DNA of 52,295 nt, taken from Aquimarina sp. RZ0 (GTDB lineage Bacteria; Bacteroidota; Bacteroidia; Flavobacteriales; Flavobacteriaceae). The position numbers were made by a program, and so were the translations under genes. This document shows, piece after piece, positions 37,518-46,997 of this stretch. Numbering within the stretch: the stretch's first letter is position 1; each line of letters opens with the position of its first letter. Location of the stretch: contig NZ_VTZU01000049.1 in the NCBI RefSeq assembly GCF_008370685.1, positions 1 through 52,295 on the forward strand, given 5' to 3'. The notes under the pieces are model-generated. The model was not told where the DNA came from, did not search any database, and was given only the letters and a program-made list of their open reading frames with translations.

Positions 37518-40304
37518 TTATTTAAGACTAATAAGAATGTTAGTCAAATTATCTTTGGCGCCTAAATTAAGCTTTTTTCTTAACCTATGCCTGCTCACAT
37601 CCACACTTTGTGAACTTATTCCTAACAATGGAGCTATTTCTTTTGATGACAGGTTCATTTTCAGGTATGCACACAATCTCAAATCTTTTGAGGTAAGATT
37701 AGGGTAGTTTTTTGATAATTTCTCATAAAATTCCTGATGAGACTTATCAAAATTTATCTCGAATAATTTACTTTCCTTATCGGTAATATAATACTCTACA
37801 AGCCTCACCAATTCATTATAACTATTTGTTGGTAATTTCTGAGGTGACGACTCTTGTATTTTAACGATTTTATCCCTTATTTTTTTAAGAATCTTATTTT
37901 TATTAAGATTTACATAGGCTATCTGCGTAAGTTCTCTGCTTTTTGCCTTGATTTCATCTTGTAATTTAGAATTATTAAGTTCTATAATTTTATGCTCCTG
38001 CTCTAATTTCTGAGCTCTATGTTCTTCTTCTTGCTTCTGAAGTTTTTCTGCTTTTTGCTTTAACAGAACCCTCGCTTGTCTTTTCATTTTGTATCTGTTA
38101 ACCGAAATAACAGAAAGAATGAGTAATAAAAACAATAAGAAATATAACAAATACGCCCAAGATGTCCTGTATATAGGTGGTTTGATTACAAAATCAAACG
38201 TGGTCCCTTTAAAATCACCATTGTATTTTGCTCTGATACTAAAACTATAATTTCCTTCTTTTAGATTATACAAGGATTTTGCTGTAGCTTCTGTCCAATT
38301 GCTCCACGTATTATCATTGATTTTAGTTTGATACACTATTTCTTCTCCATAAATGGGTAGTGCATAATCGATCCTGAGACTATTTTCGTTATAAGGGATT
38401 TCAGAATTAGCAGTATATGATTTCCCACTACTGACTGAAGCAACGTTTCTTATTAGCAAACTATTTTTTACATCCGTCAAAATGGTTTTATTCTTTTTTG
38501 TATACATAGAGAAACCATTAAAAACAGGTATAATTTTATTCTCATCATTTAATGAAAAAACATTCAAAACATCAGGTACCAATTGATCTTCTAATCCATG
38601 AAGAACTGTAATTCCTTCCTTATCTTCTACAACTACTTTCTCATTCCCCAAATACCAAATTTCATCCCCTTTTTTTAATATTCTAGGAGCTTCTCCTTTA
38701 TTTTCCCCAATTTTTACTTTATCAAAAGTTTCATTTTCGGTATAAGTATATAAATGAAAATCAGAAGTTACCACAATAGTATCATCAATTTTGGAAAGTG
38801 ATAAGATTGTACCCCCAAAGTCAGTAATCGGATAAAAAACCGGGCGAATCAGTTCTTTTTTATCAAAATCCAATGTAAATCTAAACACGCCTTCTGATCG
38901 TAGTGCCAGCCAAATATTATTATTTTTATCAATCTCTAAATATCTTGCGGATTTTTCAAATCCTTTTAGCATATAACTTTTCCATTGATCATTCTTTTTC
39001 TGATATACTGACACTCCATTATAATTGCCAGAAATCAAAACTTTTTCATGTGTATCAGGTATATTAAAAGCTCTAAAATTCCAGACTCCAAGATCTTCTC
39101 CCATCTTGGTTAACTCTTTTCCATTCACAGCAAAAGCTCCCTTATCATGACCTACAAAAATTTCGCCATCAACTTCTTCTATATTCCAAACCTGGCCATT
39201 AATAAGAATTTCAAAATCATCCCCAGAAATCTGAGAGTCAGTATCAGAAACATACAACCCTTGATTTGTACCAAGGTATGACAAGTTCTTATCTTTAACT
39301 ACCGCATAAGTTGTTCCTAATTCTCCATAATAGTCATAAAAATAGGTTAATGGGGAATTAAGCTTTACATAATCAACACCATAGTCTAGTGCCAGCCAAA
39401 GATTATCTTCATTATCCTGGAAGATAGCTAGAATTGTATTATTCTGCAGCCCATTACGCTTATTAAGATTCTCAACCTTTCCTGTATTCAAATCTAAAAT
39501 ATACAAACCATTAGAAACGGTTCCCATGGCAATCCTGTTATCTTTTAGTTTTAAAAAAGAAAATATCTGAACTTTCTTCAATTCATCTGATATAGAAAAC
39601 CGAACTGGTTTTAAAACTCCATCAACCAATGTAAACAATCCCTTTGTATCTGTAATTACTAATAAATCTTCTTGAATTTTGGTGACACCGATAATGTTTT
39701 CATTGATATCGACATCACTAATTATTGGGATCAAATTAGTATCTTTTAGCTTAAAGACACCATATTTAAGGTCGTTGACATATATCTCTTCATCTATCTT
39801 ATAACTCCATTTAAAGCGATACGGGGCAGGTATTTTGGTAATTATATTTTCCTGATTTACATATAAATTTCTAAAAGTCTGGAATACAATTTCATTATTT
39901 ACAAAATGTGTTCTCCAATACTCTTCGACATCTGAAGTAACATCTTTATTACTATTCCTTAATGGAAAAACATCAAAATCTGTATATCCTTTTTTTATCA
40001 ATATACCATGATACTCATCAGCACCAAAAAAAATCGAATCTTTATTCTTAACAAATAGACTTCTGTTTACTATTTCGGGATCTGTGATAACAGATTTCCA
40101 GTTTGTACCGTCAAAAATCAATATCTGTTTACCGTTTGCAATATAAATTACACCATCATCTCCTTGTTTGATATCCCAGGACTGAGCATTAAAGCCCATA
40201 CCTTTGGTATCATAATGAGTAATCTGAGGCAGCGCTTTATTTTTAATTGACTGTGAAGAAACAGTGAACGATATGAAAATAATGAAGCAATAAAAACGAT
40301 ACAT
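37518..40304 (-). CDS. Two-component-regulator-propeller / Y_Y_Y / LuxR-type regulator
   Basis: A 928-aa one-component, membrane-spanning regulator. It has a signal peptide (about 1-20), seven-bladed propeller repeats facing the periplasm (FQDNEDNLWLALDYGVDYVK, IDKNNNIWLALRSEGVFRF), a Y_Y_Y domain (about 640-720: WSNWTEATAKSLYNLKEGNY), one transmembrane helix (about 733-755), a coiled coil (about 765-815) and a C-terminal LuxR-type helix-turn-helix (871-928: LSSKEIAPLLGISSQSVDVS). There is no histidine kinase or receiver domain, so the signal passes straight to a DNA-binding domain on the cytoplasmic side. Similar proteins sense glycan breakdown products. Start of an operon with the LacI-type gene. 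Confidence 0.88.
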   Translation of the reverse strand: MYRFYCFIIFISFTVSSQSIKNKALPQITHYDTKGMGFNAQSWDIKQGDDGVIYIANGKQILIFDGTNWKSVITDPEIVNRSLFVKNKDSIFFGADEYHGILIKKGYTDFDVFPLRNSNKDVTSDVEEYWRTHFVNNEIVFQTFRNLYVNQENIITKIPAPYRFKWSYKIDEEIYVNDLKYGVFKLKDTNLIPIISDVDINENIIGVTKIQEDLLVITDTKGLFTLVDGVLKPVRFSISDELKKVQIFSFLKLKDNRIAMGTVSNGLYILDLNTGKVENLNKRNGLQNNTILAIFQDNEDNLWLALDYGVDYVKLNSPLTYFYDYYGELGTTYAVVKDKNLSYLGTNQGLYVSDTDSQISGDDFEILINGQVWNIEEVDGEIFVGHDKGAFAVNGKELTKMGEDLGVWNFRAFNIPDTHEKVLISGNYNGVSVYQKKNDQWKSYMLKGFEKSARYLEIDKNNNIWLALRSEGVFRFTLDFDKKELIRPVFYPITDFGGTILSLSKIDDTIVVTSDFHLYTYTENETFDKVKIGENKGEAPRILKKGDEIWYLGNEKVVVEDKEGITVLHGLEDQLVPDVLNVFSLNDENKIIPVFNGFSMYTKKNKTILTDVKNSLLIRNVASVSSGKSYTANSEIPYNENSLRIDYALPIYGEEIVYQTKINDNTWSNWTEATAKSLYNLKEGNYSFSIRAKYNGDFKGTTFDFVIKPPIYRTSWAYLLYFLLFLLLILSVISVNRYKMKRQARVLLKQKAEKLQKQEEEHRAQKLEQEHKIIELNNSKLQDEIKAKSRELTQIAYVNLNKNKILKKIRDKIVKIQESSPQKLPTNSYNELVRLVEYYITDKESKLFEINFDKSHQEFYEKLSKNYPNLTSKDLRLCAYLKMNLSSKEIAPLLGISSQSVDVSRHRLRKKLNLGAKDNLTNILISLK

Positions 40305-40334
40305 TTAATAAATTTTAAGCACAAGTATACTAAT

Positions 40335-40342
40335 CAAATATA
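40335..40342 (-). promoter_or_regulatory. Candidate -7 element for the LuxR-type regulator
   Basis: TATATTTG on the minus strand fits TAnnTTTG, 31-38 nt before the ATG at 40304. The shared AATGTTAAGATT motif (40350-40361) lies 7 bp upstream of it, where a regulator or polymerase contact would be expected; a TTG at -33 is missing. Confidence 0.45.
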
Positions 40343-40349
40343 CCATAAA

Positions 40350-40361
40350 AATCTTAACATT
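40350..40361 (-). promoter_or_regulatory. Shared AATCTTAACATT motif, regulator upstream copy
   Basis: AATCTTAACATT (plus-strand reading) 46 bp upstream of the LuxR-type regulator start. It is followed by GACTTTAAA, and this AACATTGACTT(T)AAA extension recurs at 44085-44099 upstream of bglX. Confidence 0.4.
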
Positions 40362-40731
40362 GACTTTAAACTGATGGCTAAAAAAACCCTTCCCCTTGGT
40401 CAATACCTATACAACAGTTCTATAATCTTAAAATCTCATAACAAGTTCTCTTAGCAAATTATACAAATCTAAACTCATGTAAGCCTACATATCTTTTTCA
40501 GATTTCCAAATAGCAATTTCAAAATCAACAGCCCCGACGACAGTTTATTATTTTTTATTTATATAATATCAATGAATCTCCTGTGATAATAAATTTTACT
40601 GTATTAATTCCTCAATTCCTGCATTAATACCTAGTATGAGTTGCGTATTAAAAAAGCAAGACAGCTTTTTATCTTTCTTATTGCTTTTATAGATAGTTTT
40701 GACAGAAACATCTGTAGATTCGTACTAATTA

Positions 40732-40892
40732 TACGATTTTTGATTAAAAAATTCGTATAAATTCATTGAATTATTTTTTCTTTATGCAAGGCAAAAAAAA
40801 TCAAGCATAGCTATAGCTACGGTTTATTTTTTAAACGAAGTAGAAAGGAAAAAGAAACGATGAATATGCGAAATTTTTAGTTATAAATCGTA
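40732..40892. mobile_element. 161-bp foldback MITE, copy B
   Basis: Same element as copies A and C, with one substitution (position 9: T for G) and one extra A in the central A-run. Flanked by TTA on both sides (40729-40731 and 40893-40895). It sits about 30 bp from the last recognisable piece of the GH3 pseudogene. Confidence 0.88.
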
Positions 40893-40923
40893 TTAGTACA
40901 ACAATACTACTCGAATACTTGCT

Positions 40924-41688
40924 TGTGTATGTAATCTACAGTTCTATCTTTTCTGGAAAAAGGAACACTATACCAAGAGTTCATACAAGAAGTCTCCGTA
41001 TGGGAATTCCCTAATGTTCTGTGACACTTTTTTACACCATAGTCAACCTAATAAATTTTCCCTAAATAAACATCCTCTCCAAAGGTCTCCCATAACCTTG
41101 GCCATAAAGGATTCCTTCCTAACCCTAAGATAGGAGAAAAATTTCACGGAATAGAGGATGCTCTGGTTTCATAGGCAAAAATCTTTGACCCTTCCTTACT
41201 ATATCTATATCAAATGTTGCGGCTAATCCTATTTGCTGAGAAAATAAAGGAGTTTCCCCTACGATGTAATTCACCTCATGAATTGCGTCAATATAACATC
41301 TTATTGGTACGCTTCTTAAAGTCTTTACAGTTTCACCTTGAATTCTTTTTAATGTTTTACACCAATCATCTCCGGATAAAAGTATTCCAGATGTTTTTAA
41401 GATAGATCCTAATTTATATATATGAATCGCTTTATGCACTAATGCAGAATCAAGTTCTTGACGTTGTAAAAAACTGTAATGATTCTCTCTTTTTGTAAAG
41501 CTATCTAATACCATCTGACCAATCTTCCCTTGCATTGTGGTCTCAGAAAGTAACGCTTCAATTTTTTTTTCTATCTGCGGTTTCATTATTGAAGACTCTG
41601 TTACCAATGATTTTTTCTTATCCTTATTTGGTGCAGAAGTACTGCTGACGACAACAAGAAACAATAATAAGACAGACAACTTTTGCAT
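40924..41688 (-). pseudogene. Decayed GH3 beta-glucosidase gene
   Basis: An open frame of 187 codons (41125-41688) has a signal peptide (MQKLSVLLLFLVVVSS) and the N-terminal part of a GH3 enzyme (ETTMQGKIGQMVLDS, CYIDAIHEVNY, QIGLAATFD). It then ends out of frame. Another minus-strand frame continues at about 41145-41045 with NFSPILGLGRNPLWPRLWET and GEDVYLG, a clear GH3 block, to a TAG. Further on, near 40924-40960, FSRKDRTVDYIH resembles the later 'SGKDRTPAYI' block. Frameshifts, stops and the missing C-terminal two-thirds show that it is dead. It begins 3 bp after the bglX stop, so it was once the second gene of that operon. Confidence 0.82.
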
Positions 41689-41691
41689 AAT

Positions 41692-44022
41692 TTATTTCTT
41701 AAAAGAAAAATCTGTTTGTAATGAAGTTTGTGAACTTCCTCCCACAAAAACCGTAAAATCTCCTGATTCTGCTTCCCATTTTTTATTTGCGGTATAGTAT
41801 TTAATGATCTCTTCGTTTATTGTAAAAGTAACTACCTTACTTTCTCCTGCAGTAAGCTCTATCAATTCAAACCCTTTTAACTCTTTTACGGGGCGAGTCA
41901 AACTTCCTATTAGATCTCTCAAGTATAACTGAACAACTTCTTTCCCTTTTAATTTTCCTGTATTTTCGACAGTAACTGAAACTATTATATTCCCTCCTGT
42001 CGAAAATGATGGAGCACTTATCTGTAAATCTTTATACTTAAAAGTAGTATAACTCAATCCGTGTCCAAAAGGGAATAGAGCTTCGTTTTTTTCATCTGTA
42101 TAATGTGACCAAAACACCATCCCATCAGGATTGGAAGGTCTTCCTGTATTTTTAACATTGTAGTATAACGGAACCTGCCCTACATTTCTGGGAAATGAAA
42201 CCGGCAGTTTTCCCGAAGGGTTATAATCCCCAAAGAGTACATCAGCAATTGCATTGCCAGATTCTGATCCAAGGTGCCAGGTTTCTAATATAGAAGGCAC
42301 CTTTTCTGCAATGTCAGAAATGGCTAATGGTCTTCCATTCATTAAAATCACTACAATATTTTTATTCGCAGCATATACAGCGTCAAAAAGTCGTTGTTGT
42401 GGTTTTGTAAGTTCAATACTTACCTGACTTCTGCCTTCTCCAGACTGAAAAGCTTCTTCTCCCAGTGTCAGCAATACTATCTCTGCACTTTTGGCTAAGG
42501 CGACTGCTTCTTTGATCCCTGTAAAATCATCTCTATTGACTTTTAGCTCCCGAACAAAACTTCTATCTCCCATACCAAGCGCTACTCCTTTTGCATAGGA
42601 TACTTTTACGGTTTTATCTACTGCAAGTTTAATACCTTCTAATAACGAAACTGCAGAATTAGGAGTTGCCATTCCTCTCCAGCTTCCAATAGGAGAATCT
42701 TTATCAGCTCCTAAAGACCCAATAACTGCAATATGCTTTACATCTTTTTTCAGCGGCAAAACATTAGTATCATTTTTAAGAAGAACTATTGATTTTCTGG
42801 CAACATCTCTGGATGCCTCAAGATGTTCTTTTGTATAAATCTCTTTCTTTTCTCTCTCTTCATTACAATATCTATAAGGATCTTCGAATAATCCTAACCT
42901 AAATTTTATTCTAAGTATTCTTTTGGCAGCGTCATCGATTAATTTTTCATCTACACGTCCTGCTTTTACTAATTGCTCTAAACCTGCTTCATAGGCTCTT
43001 CCTTCCATATCCATATCATTTCCGGCAATTATTGCTCTTTCTGCCGCCTGAACCTTATCACCTACATACCCATGAAAGATCATTTCAGCGATAGAAGCCC
43101 AATCAGAAACGATAAACCCATTCCAGTTCCAGTCATTTTTTAAAACATCTCGCAACAATTCTTTATGAGCTGTAGCGGGTATTCCGTCTATTTCATTAAA
43201 AGCACTCATCATCGAAGCAACACCTGCCTCGACAGCCGCTTTAAAAGGAGGTAACACTGTATTATGCAATTCATACGCTCCAATGCTCACAGTATTATAA
43301 TCTCTTCCTCCCTCTGCAAAACCATATGCTGCAAAATGCTTCGCACATGCAGCCAGTGTATGATTGCTAGAAAGATCATCTCCCTGAAAGCCTTTTATCC
43401 TTGCGACAGCAATTTTTGAACCCAGGAAAGGATCTTCTCCAGAACCTTCCATAATTCTTCCCCAACGGGCGTCTCTGGAAATATCGACCATGGGACCGAA
43501 CGCCCAATTGATGCCAGAAGCTGTTGCTTCTTTTGCCGCTATTGATGATGATAATTTGATTGCTTCAAGATCCCAACTTGCACTTTCTCCCAACGGAATC
43601 GGAAATATAGTTTTGAACCCATGAATAACATCATATCCAAAGAGTAATGGGATTTTAAGCCTTGAGTTCTCAATAACTGTTCGCTGTAATTCTTTAGTCC
43701 CAGCTACCGAAGTAGCATTAAGCATAGCACCAACTTCTCCATTTTTCAACTTCTGATATTTCTCCTTATTCCCTACATCAGATGGAGGTCCTGTTACATC
43801 CCAACTTCCATTATATAAAACAAGCTGCCCTATTTTTTCTTTTAAAGTCATCAATAAAAGAACAGAATCAACTTTCTTTTCAATAATTTCTGAAGTCTTT
43901 ATATCTAATGTATGTGTCGTACCGAGGTTTTGAGAAAAAGATATTTTCGGAAGAACAAATAAGAATCCTAAAATAATGGTTGATATTATATGTTTTGAAC
44001 CGTATTTTGTTACTATTTTCAC
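41692..44022 (-). CDS. bglX: Periplasmic GH3 beta-glucosidase (BglX type)
   Basis: A 776-aa secreted glycoside hydrolase family 3 enzyme that removes terminal beta-linked glucose from oligosaccharides. Signal peptide about 1-30 (ending KISFSQ). TIM-barrel domain with IPLLFGYDVIHGFKTIFP (124-141), FGPMVDISRDARWGRIMEG (175-193), KHFAAYG (228-234) and the nucleophile Asp307 in FIVSDWAS. The alpha/beta sandwich follows (VLLTLGEEAFQSGEG, LFPFGHGLSYTTF) and a fibronectin-type III-like domain at the end (VTVENTGKLKGKEVVQLYL). Length is normal for BglX. It is probably controlled by the nearby regulators, whose shared motif occurs twice upstream. Confidence 0.93.
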   Translation of the reverse strand: MKIVTKYGSKHIISTIILGFLFVLPKISFSQNLGTTHTLDIKTSEIIEKKVDSVLLLMTLKEKIGQLVLYNGSWDVTGPPSDVGNKEKYQKLKNGEVGAMLNATSVAGTKELQRTVIENSRLKIPLLFGYDVIHGFKTIFPIPLGESASWDLEAIKLSSSIAAKEATASGINWAFGPMVDISRDARWGRIMEGSGEDPFLGSKIAVARIKGFQGDDLSSNHTLAACAKHFAAYGFAEGGRDYNTVSIGAYELHNTVLPPFKAAVEAGVASMMSAFNEIDGIPATAHKELLRDVLKNDWNWNGFIVSDWASIAEMIFHGYVGDKVQAAERAIIAGNDMDMEGRAYEAGLEQLVKAGRVDEKLIDDAAKRILRIKFRLGLFEDPYRYCNEEREKKEIYTKEHLEASRDVARKSIVLLKNDTNVLPLKKDVKHIAVIGSLGADKDSPIGSWRGMATPNSAVSLLEGIKLAVDKTVKVSYAKGVALGMGDRSFVRELKVNRDDFTGIKEAVALAKSAEIVLLTLGEEAFQSGEGRSQVSIELTKPQQRLFDAVYAANKNIVVILMNGRPLAISDIAEKVPSILETWHLGSESGNAIADVLFGDYNPSGKLPVSFPRNVGQVPLYYNVKNTGRPSNPDGMVFWSHYTDEKNEALFPFGHGLSYTTFKYKDLQISAPSFSTGGNIIVSVTVENTGKLKGKEVVQLYLRDLIGSLTRPVKELKGFELIELTAGESKVVTFTINEEIIKYYTANKKWEAESGDFTVFVGGSSQTSLQTDFSFKK

Positions 44023-44671
44023 TAGTTTTTTGTTTTAAACAATTTTAATACATAAATTCAATAAACATTATATACTAAATCAAGAACATTGACTTAAAAT
44101 GTTAAGCTAAACTTAATGAGTATTTTATTTTTTATATGACGTGTATTGCCAAAATTACAACATTACAGTCCTAAAAATATCAATATGATAATCTTAACAT
44201 TATATTTACAAAATAGTGTGAAAATGGTTGAAACACTTTATTGACAAAAAATAATTATCTGAATTTCAATACAATAAACAAAAGCAGAAAGATTCACAAT
44301 AAAACCGTACTTGTAGAAATATTAATAATTAGTATAGATTATTTAAATATAAGGATCATTGCTATTTTTTTTATGATTACTAAAAATGAGTGAAGAATTC
44401 TTTAAGATAAAATAGACACTTTAATAAATCCTTAACGACTTCACAGAAAGTTTCAAAAATATGAACTTAACAACAGGGCTTATTCACAATTACAAAAAAA
44501 ACAAAAGCCTTAAAAAGCTAAAAAACACATAATTATTTGGCATTAGCTTTTATTTTATGTTCATAATCCTGAATTTAGTCTTTTTAATAATAATAATATA
44601 TCTTTTATTGTAAGTTCCATATTATAATATGCGACTGATAATAAATTATCTGTGATAAAAACCAATACAGT
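44023..44671. other. Divergent control region between bglX and the arsenosugar operon
   Basis: 650 bp without a gene. On the bglX side: AACATTGACTTAAA at 44085-44098 and AATCTTAACATTATATTTAC at 44190-44209 (both shared with the regulator promoter or the susC upstream region), and TAATTTTG on the minus strand at 44150-44157, a possible -7 element. On the right side, near 44600-44650, TTG and AT-rich sequence lie before the plus-strand operon without a convincing promoter match. Confidence 0.55.
44190..44201 (-). promoter_or_regulatory. Shared AATCTTAACATT motif, bglX upstream copy
   Basis: AATCTTAACATTATATTTAC, 168 bp before the bglX ATG. It matches the copy at 35892 at 19 of 20 positions. 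Confidence 0.4.
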
Positions 44672-45007
44672 ATGTCTAAAACGTATTATGATCCGGCGGA
44701 TCTTAGAAAATTTGGAAAAATAACCGAATGGAGTGAAGAATTAGGTACTAAATTCTTTGATTATTACGGAAAAGTTTTTGAAGAAGGAGCACTAAGTGCT
44801 CGAGAAAAATCTTTGATAGCACTTGCCGTTTCTCATGTAGTAAAATGTCCTTACTGTATCGATGCATATACTAAAGATGGTCTTCAGAAAGGAATTACTA
44901 AAGAAGAAATGATGGAAGCTGTTCATGCTGGTGCAGCCATAGAAAGTGGGGCTACACTGGTTCATGGAGTACAAATGATGAATAAATATGAAAAGCTTTC
45001 GATGTAA
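44672..45007 (+). CDS. Arsenosugar-cluster AhpD-like (carboxymuconolactone decarboxylase) protein
   Basis: A 111-aa all-helical AhpD-fold protein with the redox pair Cys59-Pro-Tyr-Cys62 in VKCPYCIDAYT, followed by the conserved His-containing helix (AVHAGAAIESGATLVHG). Members of this small subfamily sit next to the radical SAM gene arsS and are described as arsenosugar biosynthesis-associated peroxidase-like proteins. A role in thiol redox chemistry of arsenic or selenium intermediates is likely but not shown. First gene of the plus-strand operon, 57 bp before arsS. Confidence 0.9.
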   Translation: MSKTYYDPADLRKFGKITEWSEELGTKFFDYYGKVFEEGALSAREKSLIALAVSHVVKCPYCIDAYTKDGLQKGITKEEMMEAVHAGAAIESGATLVHGVQMMNKYEKLSM

Positions 45008-45064
45008 GTACACGCTTAATTTTATTAAAATTTAACTAATTAAGATTTTATATCTAAAAAATAT

Positions 45065-46120
45065 ATGGCTACAAAGTCTCTAAAAAATAGAAACAACCAA
45101 TTAGCTGAATCTCAAAGACAATTAGAAATTCTGAGTAATGGAATTTTTGTAAATGGAGAATTGCCAAAGTTTGCTGATAAAATTGCTGAGATAGGACAGC
45201 ATCCACTTCGTCCTAAAAAATTAGAAATTCTTCAAATCAATGTTGGGTACATGTGCAATCAGGTATGCGAGCATTGTCACGTTGATGCTGGGCCTGATCG
45301 AAAAGAAATCATGACCAAAGAAACTATGTTGCAATGTCTGGAGGTAATCAAAAAGACTGAAGCCCACACGCTAGATCTTACCGGAGGAGCTCCGGAGATG
45401 AATCCCAACTTTAGATGGTTTGTAGAAGAAGCCAGTAAAGCAGGCATTAAAGATTTTATTGTACGAAGCAACCTTACCATCATTAGAGCAAACAAAAAAT
45501 ATTATGATTTACCCGATTTTTTTAAAAAACACAATGTTCACGTAGTATCTTCTATGCCACACTGGACCAGAGGAAAAACTGATAAACAACGTGGGGATGG
45601 TGTTTTTGATAAATCTATAAAAGCTTTACAAGAGCTTAATGAACGAGGATATGGGATGCCCGATAGTGATTTACGTTTAGATCTGGTTTATAACCCATCT
45701 GGTGCATTTTTACCGGGAGATCAAATGGCTATGGAAAAAGATTTTAAAAAAGCCTTATTAGAGGACTTCGGAATTCATTTTCATACGCTATTTGCAATCA
45801 CCAATTTACCAATTAGTAGGTTTTTAGATTATCTTATAGCTTCAGAAAACTATGAAGATTATATGTATGCCTTGGTAGAAGCATATAATCCATCTGCTGT
45901 TGCCAATGTTATGTGTACCAATACAATTTCTATCAGCTGGGATGGATGGCTCTACGATTGCGACTTTAATCAGATGTTAGATCTAAAGGTTGCCAGTAAA
46001 GTAAAACATATCAGTGAGTATAATGAAGAGCTACTTCAAAACAGAAACATTATTATATCACAACACTGTTATGGCTGTACTGCCGGTGCAGGAAGTAGTT
46101 GCCAAGGAACAGTTGCTTAA
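45065..46120 (+). CDS. arsS: Arsenosugar biosynthesis radical SAM protein ArsS
   Basis: A 351-aa radical SAM enzyme. The [4Fe-4S] motif is Cys64-x3-Cys68-x2-Cys71 in MCNQVCEHCHVDAGPDRK, followed by DLTGGAPEMNP (SAM-binding region). The C-terminus carries extra cysteines in HCYGCTAGAGSSCQG (335, 338, 346), the site where some relatives have selenocysteine; here all are Cys. Family members join the 5'-deoxyadenosyl group of SAM to dimethylarsinous acid, giving the adenosyl precursor of arsenosugars. ArsM, a nucleoside phosphorylase and glycosyltransferase-like genes further down the operon fit the next steps. Confidence 0.95.
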   Translation: MATKSLKNRNNQLAESQRQLEILSNGIFVNGELPKFADKIAEIGQHPLRPKKLEILQINVGYMCNQVCEHCHVDAGPDRKEIMTKETMLQCLEVIKKTEAHTLDLTGGAPEMNPNFRWFVEEASKAGIKDFIVRSNLTIIRANKKYYDLPDFFKKHNVHVVSSMPHWTRGKTDKQRGDGVFDKSIKALQELNERGYGMPDSDLRLDLVYNPSGAFLPGDQMAMEKDFKKALLEDFGIHFHTLFAITNLPISRFLDYLIASENYEDYMYALVEAYNPSAVANVMCTNTISISWDGWLYDCDFNQMLDLKVASKVKHISEYNEELLQNRNIIISQHCYGCTAGAGSSCQGTVA

Positions 46121-46132
46121 ATAAAAAAATAA

Positions 46133-46813
46133 ATGAATTCAAAAACAGCCATATTAGTTTTTGCTAACTCTGCCAAAGAAGAGTTACAGCGCAAACCTAT
46201 ACATGGTGGTGAGAAATTGTTTGATGAACTTACAAAAAAAACGCTCTCTATAGTAAAAAGTACAGGACTTCCTTTTTACATTTTTACAGAAAAAGATCAA
46301 AAAGGTATTACGTTTGGAGAACGTTTCGTCCATGCCATTCAAAGTGTTTATGATCTTGGATTTGAAAATGTGATTGCTATTGGCAATGATACTCCATACC
46401 TAAAAAAGCAACACATATTAAAAAGTACTCAGCAATTAGAAAATAACAAATTTGTTCTGGGTCCTTCTGCCGATGGTGGTTTTTATCTTATGGGGTTGCA
46501 TAGATCACAATTCAATGCTGAGACCTTCTTAAAATTACCATGGCAATCTAAAGATCTGGCTAAAAGCGTTACCAGATTTATAAAAGCTGCAAAAATTGAA
46601 GTTACTCATCTTCAGGTTTTATTTGACATTGACACTATAGATGACCTGAAAATGATCTCAAAATTCTGTAGTAAACTCTCAAAAAAACTGAATAAGATAA
46701 TACTTGACATCTTACAATCTACTGCAAAAATCTGGAGATTTTTTAACATACGCATTGATGATCTTATTCTTTTATTTTACTTCAATAAAGGCTCTCCGAT
46801 TTCTATCTACTAA
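46133..46813 (+). CDS. DUF2064 / TIGR04282-type glycosyltransferase-like protein 1
   Basis: A 226-aa GT-A-fold nucleotidyl/glycosyltransferase-like protein of the group found in arsenosugar operons. The core motifs are ILVFANSAKEE at the start, FENVIAIGNDTPYL (105-118) and VLGPSADGGFYLMGL (about 147-161). The last 30 residues, after about residue 195, are hydrophobic and rich in Ile/Leu (WRFFNIRIDDLILLFYF), unlike its paralogue, and might be a membrane contact or a run-on end. It starts 12 bp after arsS. The paralogue two genes downstream keeps the start motif FTRNPELGKCKTRLA, which is lost here, so this copy may be inactive or have a different donor. Confidence 0.82.
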   Translation: MNSKTAILVFANSAKEELQRKPIHGGEKLFDELTKKTLSIVKSTGLPFYIFTEKDQKGITFGERFVHAIQSVYDLGFENVIAIGNDTPYLKKQHILKSTQQLENNKFVLGPSADGGFYLMGLHRSQFNAETFLKLPWQSKDLAKSVTRFIKAAKIEVTHLQVLFDIDTIDDLKMISKFCSKLSKKLNKIILDILQSTAKIWRFFNIRIDDLILLFYFNKGSPISIY

Positions 46814-46997
46814 AAATAAAACAGATCAGTTAAAATTCCTTTTATCCTTTTATTCGTTAAGGGATTTTATAATCTGTATATCAAATCAACTATCACTATA
46901 CTTTCATCTTTAACCAGAAAGAGGAGAAGTATTGATAAAAAGACCTAAAAAAACAATAAGAGCAGGCAGATATTCTGGCATCAGTATATTTATTTAT

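Larger units (their letters stand above)
40305..40923. other. Spacer with MITE copy B
   Basis: Between the regulator start and the GH3 pseudogene remains. It holds the candidate promoter, the shared motif and MITE copy B (40732-40892). The stretch 40400-40730 shows no gene or other signal that I can support. Confidence 0.55.

Noticed and set aside
45065..46120. Possible selenocysteine in ArsS
   Set aside because: All cysteines in the C-terminal motif are encoded by Cys codons and no in-frame TGA is present.
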